Both the position numbers and the translations under genes were made by a program. A model generated the notes under the pieces. That model was given only the letters and a program-made list of their open reading frames with translations. It did not search any database and was not told the origin of the DNA. Positions 1 to 6,613 of a stretch of DNA of 14,786 nucleotides are shown piece after piece; positions within the stretch are counted from its first letter, which is position 1, and the number at the start of each line of letters is the position of its first letter. Source of the stretch: Candidatus Faecousia faecipullorum (GTDB lineage: Bacteria; Bacillota; Clostridia; Oscillospirales; Oscillospiraceae); the NCBI GenBank assembly GCA_018710805.1, contig DVJG01000017.1, forward strand, positions 1 to 14,786, read 5' to 3'.

Positions 1-52
1 CCCATGTTACCGCCGTGAAAGGGCGGTGTCTTAACCGCTTGACCAACGGGCC
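1..52 (-). tRNA. tRNA-Glu (anticodon TTC), partial at window edge
   Basis: Read on the minus strand, the sequence begins with the acceptor strand GGCCCGT, followed by a D arm and an anticodon arm CCGCC-CTTTCAC-GGCGG, which places TTC as anticodon and gives tRNA-Glu. The variable and T arms and the 3' acceptor strand lie beyond position 1, so the gene is cut by the window. It starts directly after the encoded CCA of tRNA-Met with no spacer, so the two are cut from one transcript. Identity is secure from the anticodon stem; only the 3' end is unseen. Confidence 0.93.
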
Positions 53-128
53 TGGTAGCGGCAATCTGATTCGAACAGATGACATACCGGGTATGAACCG
101 GCTACTCTACCAACTGAGTTATGCCGCC
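53..128 (-). tRNA. tRNA-Met (anticodon CAT), elongator type
   Basis: Minus-strand 76-nt cloverleaf. The acceptor strands GGCGGCA and TGCCGCT pair with one G-T wobble, and the 3' end ACCA is encoded. The anticodon loop is TTCATAC on a CCGG stem, giving CAT. A fully paired first acceptor position and the absence of the three G-C pairs of initiator tRNA favour elongator Met; a CAT tRNA-Ile2 (lysidine-modified) is the alternative but the body resembles Firmicutes elongator Met. First gene of a tRNA operon continuing into tRNA-Glu. Confidence 0.93.
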
Positions 129-169
129 ATGTGGTCAAGATTTCGGGCACCGCCGAAATCAGCTTCTTT

Positions 170-198
170 ATTATAGCCATGAGGAGCCGCTTTGTCAA
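170..198 (-). promoter_or_regulatory. Promoter of the tRNA-Met/tRNA-Glu operon
   Basis: On the minus strand a perfect -35 TTGACA (193-198) and a perfect -10 TATAAT (170-175) are separated by exactly 17 bases. This is a consensus sigma-A promoter as expected for a stable-RNA operon. Transcription should start near 163, giving a leader of about 35 nt before tRNA-Met. Confidence 0.9.
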
Positions 199-258
199 GA
201 GAAATTTTTGGTTTTTTCCTTGAAAATCTGGAAATAATTCTCATTGGGGTGAGACGCC

Positions 259-648
259 ATGAAACTTGTGAAAAAAACCGCTCTCTTTGGCATCGGCGGC
301 GGGGGCTATGTGTGCCTGGAGCTCCTGTACCGAGGCTATAGCCACCTGAGTATGTTCGCCGCTGGGGGAACGTGTTTTCTTCTCATTGGCGTGCTGGGAA
401 GGCTGCGGGTGCCGCCCATTGTCAAGGTGCTTTTCGGCACCGTGGCGGTTACCACCGTGGAGCTCTTCACGGGACTGCTGGTGAACCGGAACTATGAAGT
501 CTGGGACTACCGTGCCCAGCCAGGGAACTTCCTGGGTCAGATCTGCCCTCAATTTGCGGCCCTGTGGGTTCCTCTGACGGCATTGGCCCTGGGGCTCTAC
601 AAGGTCGCTGACTGGGGACTGGATTGGGTCCTGCTGAAAGAAAAATAA
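259..648 (+). CDS. Small membrane protein, CmpB-like putative ABC-transporter type IV family
   Basis: A 129-residue hydrophobic protein. Segments around residues 8-24, 33-48, 56-76 and 97-116 are apolar enough to be membrane-spanning, and the C-terminus ends in charged residues. Residues 81-103 carry the family signature, with VWDYRAQPGN, then a conserved G-x-I-C, then F-A-A-L-W. This matches the Pfam family called ABC_trans_CmpB (PF06541), common in Clostridia and annotated as putative ABC transporter permease; its actual function is not established and no ATPase subunit is nearby. The ATG is preceded by a modest GGGGTGAG ribosome site about 7 bases upstream. It stands alone, facing away from the tRNA operon and converging on glgA; no strong promoter is seen upstream. 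Recognition of the family is fairly sure, the transport role is not. Confidence 0.75.
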   Translation: MKLVKKTALFGIGGGGYVCLELLYRGYSHLSMFAAGGTCFLLIGVLGRLRVPPIVKVLFGTVAVTTVELFTGLLVNRNYEVWDYRAQPGNFLGQICPQFAALWVPLTALALGLYKVADWGLDWVLLKEK

Positions 649-673
649 GGGAGCTGCCCATAGGGCAGCTCCC
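641..673 (-). terminator. Intrinsic terminator of the glgC-glgD-glgA operon
   Basis: A perfect 11-bp stem (649-659 with 663-673; GGGAGCTGCCC and its complement) closes a 3-base loop. On the minus strand it is followed by a T-rich run complementary to 641-648, so it ends the glycogen operon 9 bases past the glgA stop. On the plus strand it sits directly after the stop of the small membrane gene but lacks a T-tract there, so it can only be a partial stop in that direction. Confidence 0.88.
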
Positions 674-681
674 GGAAAAAC

Positions 682-2127
682 TTACCACGCAAGCATTTTC
701 TTGAACAGGTCCATGTACTTCTGAGCGGGGACGTTCCAGCTGAAGTCCATATCCATGCCGCGCTTCTGGAGGGCACGGAAGCCTTCGGGGTTGTCCTTGT
801 AGAGCTTCAGGCACCGCTTCAGAGCCGCCAGGAAGTCGTCGGCGTTGTAGCTCTGGAAGGTGAAGCCCAGACCGCCTTCGCCGTTCTCGTCGGCGGGAGG
901 CACGGTATCCTTCAATCCGCCGGTGGCGTGGACCACGGGGACCGTGCCGTAGCGCATGGCGTTCATTTGGCTCAGGCCGCAGGGCTCGGACTTGGAGGGC
1001 ATCAGATAGATGTCGCCGCCGGCGTAAATTCTTGCGGCAAGTCCCAGATTGAAGGTGATCTTGGCAGCTACTTGCTCCGGGAACTGGACCGCCAGGTCCT
1101 TGAAGAAGCTTTCATACTGAGCTTCGCCGGTGCCGAGGATCAGAAGCTGAGCGTCCTCCTCCCACATGAGCCGCCGGGCAATGTAGCACAGCAGATCCAA
1201 ACCCTTGTGCCCTGCCAGACGTGTGACCATGACCATCAGAGGCACATCGGGCTTCACAGGCAGGCCCACTTCCTCCTGGAGAGCGGCTTTGCACTTGGCC
1301 TTGCCATCCACAAAGTCGTCGGCGCTGAAGTGAGCGGGCAGGGCCTTGTCGGTGGCGGGGTTGAAGGTGTTTGTGTCAATGCCGTTGGTGATGCCGGTGA
1401 GCTTCCAGGCGTTGCTGGCGAGAATCCCATCCAAGCCGTGGGCGTAGTAGGGATACATGAGCTCCCGGGCGTAGGTCTCCGACACCGTAGTCACGAGGTC
1501 GGCGGTTTCAATGGCGCCCTTCATGACGTTGACGCTGCCCCGCATATCCAGGGTGCCCCGGTACTCCCAGGGAAGGCCCAGCATATCATCAAAGAAGTTG
1601 GCGTTTGCCCAGCCCTGGTACTCGATGTTGTGGATGGTGTACATACAGCGGGTGTGGGGGAATTTCGCCTGGTACATGGCCTTCAGGTACACGGGCACCA
1701 GAGCGGTCTGCCAGTCGTTGCACTGGATGATATCGGGGATGAAGTCAATGGCCGCCATGGCATCCAGGCAGGCCCGGGAGAAGTAGGCGAAGCGTTCGCC
1801 GTCGTCCATGTCGCCGTAGATGGCCCCGGTGCGGTTGCCGAAGTAGTAGTCGTTGTCCAGGAAGTAGACCGTGACGCCGTCGGCGCGGTTGGTCTGCCGC
1901 ATGACGGCGCAGTACTGCTGCCGCCAGCCCAGCTGGACCCGGAACTCTGCCACCTTTTCCACGGTGTAGGCGGTGTTCTGCTTGATTTTATTATAGTAGG
2001 GCAGGAACAGGACTACCTCGTTGCCCTCGATGCGGGCGAGCGCCGCAGGCAGAGCCTCCATCACGTCGCCCAGACCGCCGGATTTGGCGTAGGGTGCGCC
2101 CTCAGAGGCGCAGATGGAAATTTTCAT
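682..2127 (-). CDS. glgA: Glycogen synthase (ADP-glucose: alpha-1,4-glucosyltransferase, GT5)
   Basis: A 481-residue protein of normal length for bacterial glycogen/starch synthases. It transfers glucose from ADP-glucose to the non-reducing end of a growing alpha-1,4-glucan in the cytoplasm. Visible family marks are the N-terminal KSGGLGDV loop (residues 15-22) that binds ADP-glucose, NDW (137-139), IHN (165-167), the TRL-x4-KG motif with Arg303 and Lys308, and EPCGL (381-385) holding the catalytic-site glutamate of the C-terminal GT-B domain. The ATG overlaps the glgD stop as ATGA, so translation is coupled; a GGGGTG ribosome site lies within the end of glgD. It is the last gene of the operon and is followed at once by a terminator. 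All expected catalytic motifs are intact. Confidence 0.97.
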   Translation of the reverse strand: MKISICASEGAPYAKSGGLGDVMEALPAALARIEGNEVVLFLPYYNKIKQNTAYTVEKVAEFRVQLGWRQQYCAVMRQTNRADGVTVYFLDNDYYFGNRTGAIYGDMDDGERFAYFSRACLDAMAAIDFIPDIIQCNDWQTALVPVYLKAMYQAKFPHTRCMYTIHNIEYQGWANANFFDDMLGLPWEYRGTLDMRGSVNVMKGAIETADLVTTVSETYARELMYPYYAHGLDGILASNAWKLTGITNGIDTNTFNPATDKALPAHFSADDFVDGKAKCKAALQEEVGLPVKPDVPLMVMVTRLAGHKGLDLLCYIARRLMWEEDAQLLILGTGEAQYESFFKDLAVQFPEQVAAKITFNLGLAARIYAGGDIYLMPSKSEPCGLSQMNAMRYGTVPVVHATGGLKDTVPPADENGEGGLGFTFQSYNADDFLAALKRCLKLYKDNPEGFRALQKRGMDMDFSWNVPAQKYMDLFKKMLAW

Positions 2128-3233
2128 ACGATTTCACCCCGTTTTACGATAATGGGATTGCGCGGCGTGCCGATAACCTTGGCGCCGGGGGTCACGGTGA
2201 CATTCTTGTCCAGAATGGCATACTTGATCTCCGCACCTTCGCCGATGACGGCGTCGTTCATAATCACGCAGTCCTCCACTTCGGCGCCTTCGCCCAGGGT
2301 GATCTGGCGGAAGAGGACGGAATTCTTGGCCTTGCCTTCCAGGAAGCAGCCGTCGGCCACCAGGCAGTCCTCAATGTCGCAGGCATCGCCATAATAGGTG
2401 GGAACCCGGTCGCGGACTTTGGTGAACACGGGGTGATTGCCGTGGAAGATGTCATGACGGACGTCCTTATCGATGAGGGCCAGGGAGTTGCGGAAGTAGG
2501 CCTCCACGGTTTCGTTGAACATGGCGACACCCTGGAACTCGTAGACGTTGACAGAGACCTTGCCTCTCTGCCAGCCGCCCAGAACCAGATCCCGGTCCAT
2601 GTGGAACTTGTCCCGAGCGATCATCTCCTGGACCTGGCGCATCATCCACTTCTTGTTGAGGACGAAGATATCCATGGAGGCCAGGTAGCCTTCGGGAGCG
2701 GTGTAGTCCACCATCATATCGGTGACTTCGCCGTTTTCCACTTTCAGGGCCAGGTCCACAGGGGTCTTGCCGTCGCAGACGCCGGACTTGGTGACCACAG
2801 TGACGTCCTTGCCGCTGCTGACATGGGCGTTGAGCACGTCGGTGAGGTTGATATTGGACAGAACGGCGGAGTCGATCATGACGAGCAGTTCGTCGTCAGC
2901 ACCGTACTCCAGGAAATCCATGGCGGAATTCAGGGATTCCAGCTTGCCGCGGTATGTATGGGTGGCGGACATGGCGTAGGGGGTGAGGAATTCCAGACCG
3001 CCCTCTTCCAGCTCCAGGCCCCACTCTTCGCCGTCGCCGATGTGGTTCATGAGGGACTGGTAGTTGTGCCGGGAAATGATGCCCACGTGGCGGACGCCGG
3101 CGGCGCAGAGGTTGGAAAGCGCCCAGTCCACCTGGCGGTAGCGGCCGCCGAAGGGCAGGGATGCCATGGTGCGCTTGTCAGTCAGTTCGCCCAGGCTTGC
3201 GTCATTGGTGAAAACGATACCCATTACGTTCAT
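2124..3233 (-). CDS. glgD: Glucose-1-phosphate adenylyltransferase subunit GlgD (regulatory, likely non-catalytic)
   Basis: A 369-residue relative of GlgC. In Firmicutes GlgD forms a hetero-oligomer with GlgC and raises or tunes its activity. The sequence keeps the structural PFGGRYR segment (27-33) but has lost the nucleotide-binding LLAGGxGxRL loop; the equivalent region starts MGIVFTNDASLGEL. Where GlgC has SGDHIYKMDY, this protein has an unrelated stretch around residues 117-130. These losses match known GlgD proteins and argue against its own catalysis. The C-terminal third has the hexapeptide-like repeats of a left-handed beta-helix. The ATG has a strong GAGGAGG ribosome site 9 bases upstream. 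It lies 16 bases after glgC and overlaps glgA by 4 bases. Confidence 0.95.
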   Translation of the reverse strand: MNVMGIVFTNDASLGELTDKRTMASLPFGGRYRQVDWALSNLCAAGVRHVGIISRHNYQSLMNHIGDGEEWGLELEEGGLEFLTPYAMSATHTYRGKLESLNSAMDFLEYGADDELLVMIDSAVLSNINLTDVLNAHVSSGKDVTVVTKSGVCDGKTPVDLALKVENGEVTDMMVDYTAPEGYLASMDIFVLNKKWMMRQVQEMIARDKFHMDRDLVLGGWQRGKVSVNVYEFQGVAMFNETVEAYFRNSLALIDKDVRHDIFHGNHPVFTKVRDRVPTYYGDACDIEDCLVADGCFLEGKAKNSVLFRQITLGEGAEVEDCVIMNDAVIGEGAEIKYAILDKNVTVTPGAKVIGTPRNPIIVKRGEIV

Positions 3234-3249
3234 AGTTGGGGTCCTCCTC

Positions 3250-4440
3250 TTACAGCAGATCGCCGGGCTTCAGCACGGCATTTTCTTCAATCACGGCGCC
3301 CTTGGACATGACGCTGATGCTCTTCTTGTCCTCGGGGCCGAAGGCGCCGCCTACCACGGCGTTGCGGCAGACCTTGGAATCCTCGCCCAGAATGGCGTTG
3401 CGGACGATGGCGCCGGCTTCGATGGTGACGCCGGGCATAATCACGGAGTCCTCAACCAGGGCGCCCTCACCCACGGTGCAGCCCACGGAAATGATGGAGT
3501 GCTTCACGGTGCCGTAGACAGAGGAGCCCTCTGCCACGAAGGAGTTCGTGATCTTGGCCTTGGAGTCAATGAAGGAAGAGGGAAGGGCGGAGTTGCGGGC
3601 GTAGATCTTGAAGCGCTCGTCGCCGCGCAGGTCGAAGGCGGGGTTCTTGCCCAGAAGCTCCATGTTGGCTTCCCACAGGGAGGCGATGGTGCCCACGTCC
3701 TTCCAGTAGCCGTTGAAGGGATAGGCCATCATCTTATGTCCGGCGGCCAGCAGGTTGGGGATGATGTTCTTGCCGAAGTCGTTGGAGGAGTTGGGGTCGT
3801 CTTCGTCGGCAATCAGAGCGTCCCGCAGGACCTTCCAGTTGAAGCAGTAGATGCCCATGGAGGCGTTGGTGGACTTGGGAACAGGGGGCTTCTCCTCGAA
3901 CTCGTAAATGGAGTTGTCGGGGTTGGTGTTCAGAATGCCGAAGCGGGAAGCCTCTTCCAGAGGCACGTTCCGGACGGCGATGGTGCAGGAGGCGTTGTGC
4001 TCTTCATGGTAGGCCACCATGGCGGCGTAGTCCATCTTATAGATGTGGTCGCCGGAGAGAATCACCACGTAGTCGGGATCGAAGCGATCCACGAAGTCGA
4101 TGTTCTGGTAGATGGCGTTGGCGGTGCCTTTGTACCAGCCGGATTTCTTGTCGTGGCGTTCATAGGGGGGCAGGACCTGGGCGCAGGAATGGGTCTTGTT
4201 CAGGCTCCAGGGCTGGCCGTTGCCGATGTATTCGTTCAGCTCCAGAGGCTGATACTGGGTCAGAATGCCGACTGTGTCAATGCCGGAATTGACACAGTTG
4301 CTCAGGGGGAAGTCGATGATGCGGTACTTGCCGCCGAAGGGAACGGCGGGCTTTGCGGTTTTTTCCGTCAGAACCTTCAGGCGGCTGCCCTGGCCACCGG
4401 CCAGCAGCATGGCGATTACGCGTTTCTTTTGAAAATACAT
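3250..4440 (-). CDS. glgC: Glucose-1-phosphate adenylyltransferase, catalytic subunit
   Basis: The enzyme joins ATP and glucose 1-phosphate into ADP-glucose, the committed step of bacterial glycogen synthesis. Read as 396 residues, it shows the nucleotide loop LLAGGQGSRL (12-21), PFGGKYRIIDF (34-44), GTANAIYQN (105-113), SGDHIYKMDY (129-138, metal-binding Asp) and FEEKP (181-185, sugar-phosphate site), then a C-terminal beta-helix with hexapeptide repeats. The open frame also offers an in-frame GTG two codons upstream (at 4446), but the AAGGAG ribosome site (4449-4454) lies only 2 bases from it and 8 bases from the ATG at 4440, so the ATG is preferred. First gene of the glycogen operon. No convincing promoter was found directly upstream. 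Confidence 0.97.
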   Translation of the reverse strand: MYFQKKRVIAMLLAGGQGSRLKVLTEKTAKPAVPFGGKYRIIDFPLSNCVNSGIDTVGILTQYQPLELNEYIGNGQPWSLNKTHSCAQVLPPYERHDKKSGWYKGTANAIYQNIDFVDRFDPDYVVILSGDHIYKMDYAAMVAYHEEHNASCTIAVRNVPLEEASRFGILNTNPDNSIYEFEEKPPVPKSTNASMGIYCFNWKVLRDALIADEDDPNSSNDFGKNIIPNLLAAGHKMMAYPFNGYWKDVGTIASLWEANMELLGKNPAFDLRGDERFKIYARNSALPSSFIDSKAKITNSFVAEGSSVYGTVKHSIISVGCTVGEGALVEDSVIMPGVTIEAGAIVRNAILGEDSKVCRNAVVGGAFGPEDKKSISVMSKGAVIEENAVLKPGDLL

Positions 4441-4691
4441 GGTCACAGCTCCTTATAAAGTTTGTGCAGACGCATTAGAAGGGGAAAGCGAACCTCTCTT
4501 ATGGGCATACTTTTCCACACAGATAACATAGCATATTTTTCCTCAATAGAAAAGGGACAAATTATCTAAAATACAGTAAAACTTTTCTCTGTTTTCCACA
4601 GTTGACATTTGATTTTACAGGAAACCATAGGAAGATTGCACAAGAAATTTACATGGCCCGGAGCCGGATTCCGGAACCGCTGCTCAAATAC

Positions 4692-4790
4692 AATTCCGGT
4701 AATTTTTTTATTAAACCCAAAAAACGGAATTTTCTCCGCAAAACAGAACCGGAAGGCCAGGGGGCATTGCACCTGGGAACGGAGTTTTTT
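4692..4790 (+). promoter_or_regulatory. Candidate attenuator-like hairpins ending in a T6 tract
   Basis: Inside the 685-base gap between glgC and mgtE, three mutually exclusive short helices can be drawn on the plus strand. AATTCCG (4692-4698) pairs with CGGAATT (4725-4731). CGGA (4725-4728) pairs with TCCG (4735-4738). CTCCG (4734-4738) pairs with CGGAG (4780-4784), enclosing an inner CCAGG/CCTGG stem (4757-4761 with 4772-4776), and is followed by TTTTTT (4785-4790). The last form looks like an intrinsic terminator. A TTGACA lies upstream at 4602-4607 but without a good -10, so whether this stretch is transcribed is uncertain. The rest of 4441-4900 holds no believable gene. Confidence 0.3.
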
Positions 4791-4904
4791 ACAGCAGACC
4801 CTGGATTTGGGCATGGCCGGATACCCTTCATCCCGCGGTAAGGCAGATTCTGGGGAAGAATGTTCAGGAGGCCGCTTTTCTACCGGAAAATACCGCTGTC
4901 AAGG

Positions 4905-4933
4905 TTGACAAGCGGAGGAAAAGTGGGTAAAAT
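4905..4933 (+). promoter_or_regulatory. Promoter of mgtE and its leader
   Basis: Perfect -35 TTGACA (4905-4910), 17-base spacer, and -10 TAAAAT (4928-4933, one mismatch). A start near 4940 gives an untranslated leader of about 185 nt before the mgtE ATG, long for a housekeeping transporter and consistent with leader regulation. Confidence 0.8.
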
Positions 4934-5000
4934 AACCATGCCAACAAGAATGATTCGGAAAGCGAAAAAAGCGCTTGCGAAGAAAAAAGGAGGAAACACC

Positions 5001-5072
5001 ATGGATGCTGGCAGTAATGGCAATATACCCGGTCGAAGTAGTCATTTGCCCGCTTTCGTGGCGGGCTCCTGA
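5001..5072 (+). CDS. Putative 23-codon leader peptide upstream of mgtE
   Basis: A short ORF encoding MDAGSNGNIPG then RSSHLPAFVAGS and ending in TGA. It has an excellent AAGGAGG ribosome site 7-8 bases before its ATG, as good as that of mgtE itself. The frame is open upstream to an ATG at 4938 that lacks a ribosome site, so the short form is preferred. It lies wholly inside the mgtE leader, and its stop codon separates the two strands of a 12-bp helix. No known leader-peptide family was recognised. It could be a regulatory upstream ORF that couples ribosome position to leader folding, or a chance ORF over a structured RNA. Residue content is Gly/Ser/Pro-rich without runs of one amino acid, so ordinary amino-acid attenuation is not suggested. 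Confidence 0.4.
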   Translation: MDAGSNGNIPGRSSHLPAFVAGS

Positions 5073-5088
5073 ACTTTCGGCCTGGGTA
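5026..5088 (+). promoter_or_regulatory. Structured leader element upstream of mgtE
   Basis: TACCC (5026-5030) pairs with GGGTA (5084-5088), and after a single bulged T at 5083 GGTCGAA (5031-5037) pairs with TTCGGCC (5076-5082), giving 12 base pairs with one G-U. Inside sits a second stem, GCCCGC (5048-5053) with GCGGGC (5061-5066), around a 7-base loop. The outer 5' strand and the whole inner hairpin lie within the small upstream ORF; the outer 3' strand follows its stop codon. There is no T-tract, so it is not a plain terminator. The M-box magnesium riboswitch signature often found before mgtE was looked for and not seen. Role unknown; control of mgtE by leader folding is inference. Confidence 0.45.
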
Positions 5089-5125
5089 CTTGCCTCTGAA
5101 ATTTTATATTTAAGGAGGAAAGACC

Positions 5126-6505
5126 ATGGCAGAACGATTTGAAATCGTGGAAAAAGCACTTCTTGCAATGCTGGAAGAGAAAAAGTATTCGACATTGCGG
5201 GATATTCTTGTGACTATGAACCCCAGCGACGTGGCTGGGCTTTTTGATGGCCTGGAGGAGAAGCAGATTCCGCTTTTGTTCCGGCTCCTGCCCAAGGAGC
5301 TGGCGGCGGAGACCTTTGTGGAAATGGACTCTGCTGCCCAGGAGCTGCTCATCCGGGGCTTCTCGGACAACGAGCTCAAAGAGGTGCTGGATGAATTATA
5401 CGTGGACGACGCTGCGGATCTTGTCGAAGAGATGCCCGCCAACGTGGTAAAACGTATTTTAAAGCACGCGGACCCGGAAATGCGGTCCTCCATCAACCAG
5501 ATTCTGCGCTACCCCGACAACTCCGCCGGTTCCATCATGACCACGGAGTACGTCTCCCTGCGGCCCCACATGACCGTGGAGGAGGCCATTCTCCGCATCC
5601 GCCGGCAGGGCATTGACAAGGAGACCATCTACACCTGCTACGTCATCGAAAAGGACCGGACCCTTACGGGCCTTGTGACGGTGAAGGACCTGCTCCTGGC
5701 GGAAGACGACGAGGCACCCATTGAGGACATTATGCTCCGCAACCTCATCTACGTCACCACCCAGACGGACCAGGAAGAAGTGGCGCGGATGTTCAGCAAA
5801 TATAACTTCCTGGCTCTGCCCGTAGTGGACGGGGAAAACCGGATGGTGGGTATCGTGACCTTCGACGACGCCATGGACGTCATGGAAGAAGAGGCCACGG
5901 AGGATATCGAGCTTATGGGTGGTATGATGCCCTCGGAAAAGCCGTACCTCAAGAGCACCCCCATCGACCTGTTCAAAAACCGTATTCCCTGGCTTCTGAT
6001 GCTCATGGTGTCCGCCACCTTTACGGGACTCATCATCACCTCTTTCGAGGACGCGCTGGCGGCCCAGGTGGCGCTCACGGCCTTTATTCCCATGCTCATG
6101 GACACCGGCGGCAACTCCGGCTCCCAGTCTTCCGTCACCGTAATCCGTGCACTGAGCCTGGACGAGCTGAAGTTCCGGGACCTGGGGCTGGTGCTCTGGA
6201 AAGAGCTCCGTACGGCGGTTCTCTGCGGCGGCGTTTTGGCGGCTGCCTGCTTCGGCAAGATCTGGCTGGTGGACAAGATGCTGCTGGGCAACGCCAGCAT
6301 TACCCTGGGTGTCAGCGCCGTGGTGTGCCTGACCCTGTGGATTACCGTTATCGTTGCAAAAAGCGTAGGCTGTATGCTCCCCATGGCGGCAAAAGCCGTG
6401 AAACTGGACCCGGCGGTTATGGCAAGCCCCTTCGTCACCACCATTGTGGACGCACTGTCCCTGCTGGTGTACTTCATGTTTGCCAAAATCCTTTTGCATT
6501 TATAA
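5126..6505 (+). CDS. mgtE: Magnesium transporter MgtE
   Basis: A 459-residue Mg2+ channel/transporter of the inner membrane. The order is typical: an acidic helical N domain (about 1-130), two CBS domains (about 137-200 and 203-258) that sense cytosolic Mg2+, a connecting helix, and five membrane helices from about residue 286 to the end. The pore signature PMLMDTGGNSGSQSS (322-336) and the late KLDPAVMASPFVTTIVD segment (426-442), whose acidic end residue matches the Mg2+ selectivity site of the family, are present. The ATG has an AAGGAGG ribosome site 8 bases upstream; the start agrees with the family's length. It is transcribed alone, from its own promoter through a structured leader to a terminator right after the stop. 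Some MgtE proteins also carry Co2+, but Mg2+ is the likely substrate. Confidence 0.97.
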   Translation: MAERFEIVEKALLAMLEEKKYSTLRDILVTMNPSDVAGLFDGLEEKQIPLLFRLLPKELAAETFVEMDSAAQELLIRGFSDNELKEVLDELYVDDAADLVEEMPANVVKRILKHADPEMRSSINQILRYPDNSAGSIMTTEYVSLRPHMTVEEAILRIRRQGIDKETIYTCYVIEKDRTLTGLVTVKDLLLAEDDEAPIEDIMLRNLIYVTTQTDQEEVARMFSKYNFLALPVVDGENRMVGIVTFDDAMDVMEEEATEDIELMGGMMPSEKPYLKSTPIDLFKNRIPWLLMLMVSATFTGLIITSFEDALAAQVALTAFIPMLMDTGGNSGSQSSVTVIRALSLDELKFRDLGLVLWKELRTAVLCGGVLAAACFGKIWLVDKMLLGNASITLGVSAVVCLTLWITVIVAKSVGCMLPMAAKAVKLDPAVMASPFVTTIVDALSLLVYFMFAKILLHL

Positions 6506-6509
6506 AATT

Positions 6510-6548
6510 TTCACCCCAGGAATCCCTTCCTGCGGGTGAATTTTTTAA
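6510..6548 (+). terminator. Intrinsic terminator of mgtE
   Basis: TTCACCC (6510-6516) pairs with GGGTGAA (6534-6540); an inner AGGAA/TTCCT stem closes a 4-base loop, and TTTTTT follows at 6541-6546. It begins 5 bases after the mgtE stop. Confidence 0.88.
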
Positions 6549-6553
6549 ATCCC

Positions 6554-6596
6554 TTGACAAATTAAGCTTAAGTTTATATAATAAATATATGCTTAA
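6554..6596 (+). promoter_or_regulatory. Promoter of psuK-psuG with overlapping palindromic operator candidate
   Basis: Consensus promoter: TTGACA (6554-6559), 17-base spacer, TATAAT (6577-6582). The spacer contains the perfect 10-base palindrome TTAAGCTTAA (6562-6571), and its half GCTTAA recurs at 6591-6596 just at the expected transcription start, so TTAAGC and GCTTAA also form a wider inverted repeat around the -10. A regulator bound here would block RNA polymerase. The operator role is inferred from position only. Confidence 0.8.
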
Positions 6597-6613
6597 AGAA
6601 GGAGGGGGCGCCT

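Noticed and set aside
928..4458. Long plus-strand open frames opposite glgA, glgD and glgC
   Set aside because: All lie antisense to genes with full family motifs and have the low-complexity His/Val/Gly content typical of antisense frames.
4441..4570. glgC promoter on the minus strand
   Set aside because: Several AT-rich -10-like hexamers occur (for example near 4530) but none has a -35 at 16-18 bases; I could not choose one.
4602..4630. Second plus-strand promoter starting with TTGACA at 4602
   Set aside because: At 17-18 bases downstream only CCATAG/CATAGG is present, too far from a -10 consensus to call.
4566..4908. Small ORFs of 79-99 codons on both strands in the glgC-mgtE gap
   Set aside because: They overlap each other, have no good ribosome sites, and their translations match nothing I recognise; base use is not gene-like.
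4940..5125. M-box (ykoK) magnesium riboswitch before mgtE
   Set aside because: The conserved M-box core was not found in the leader, and the visible helix topology differs.
4940..5125. yybP-ykoY manganese riboswitch before mgtE
   Set aside because: The conserved GGGGAGUA and AGCAAGAC segments are absent.
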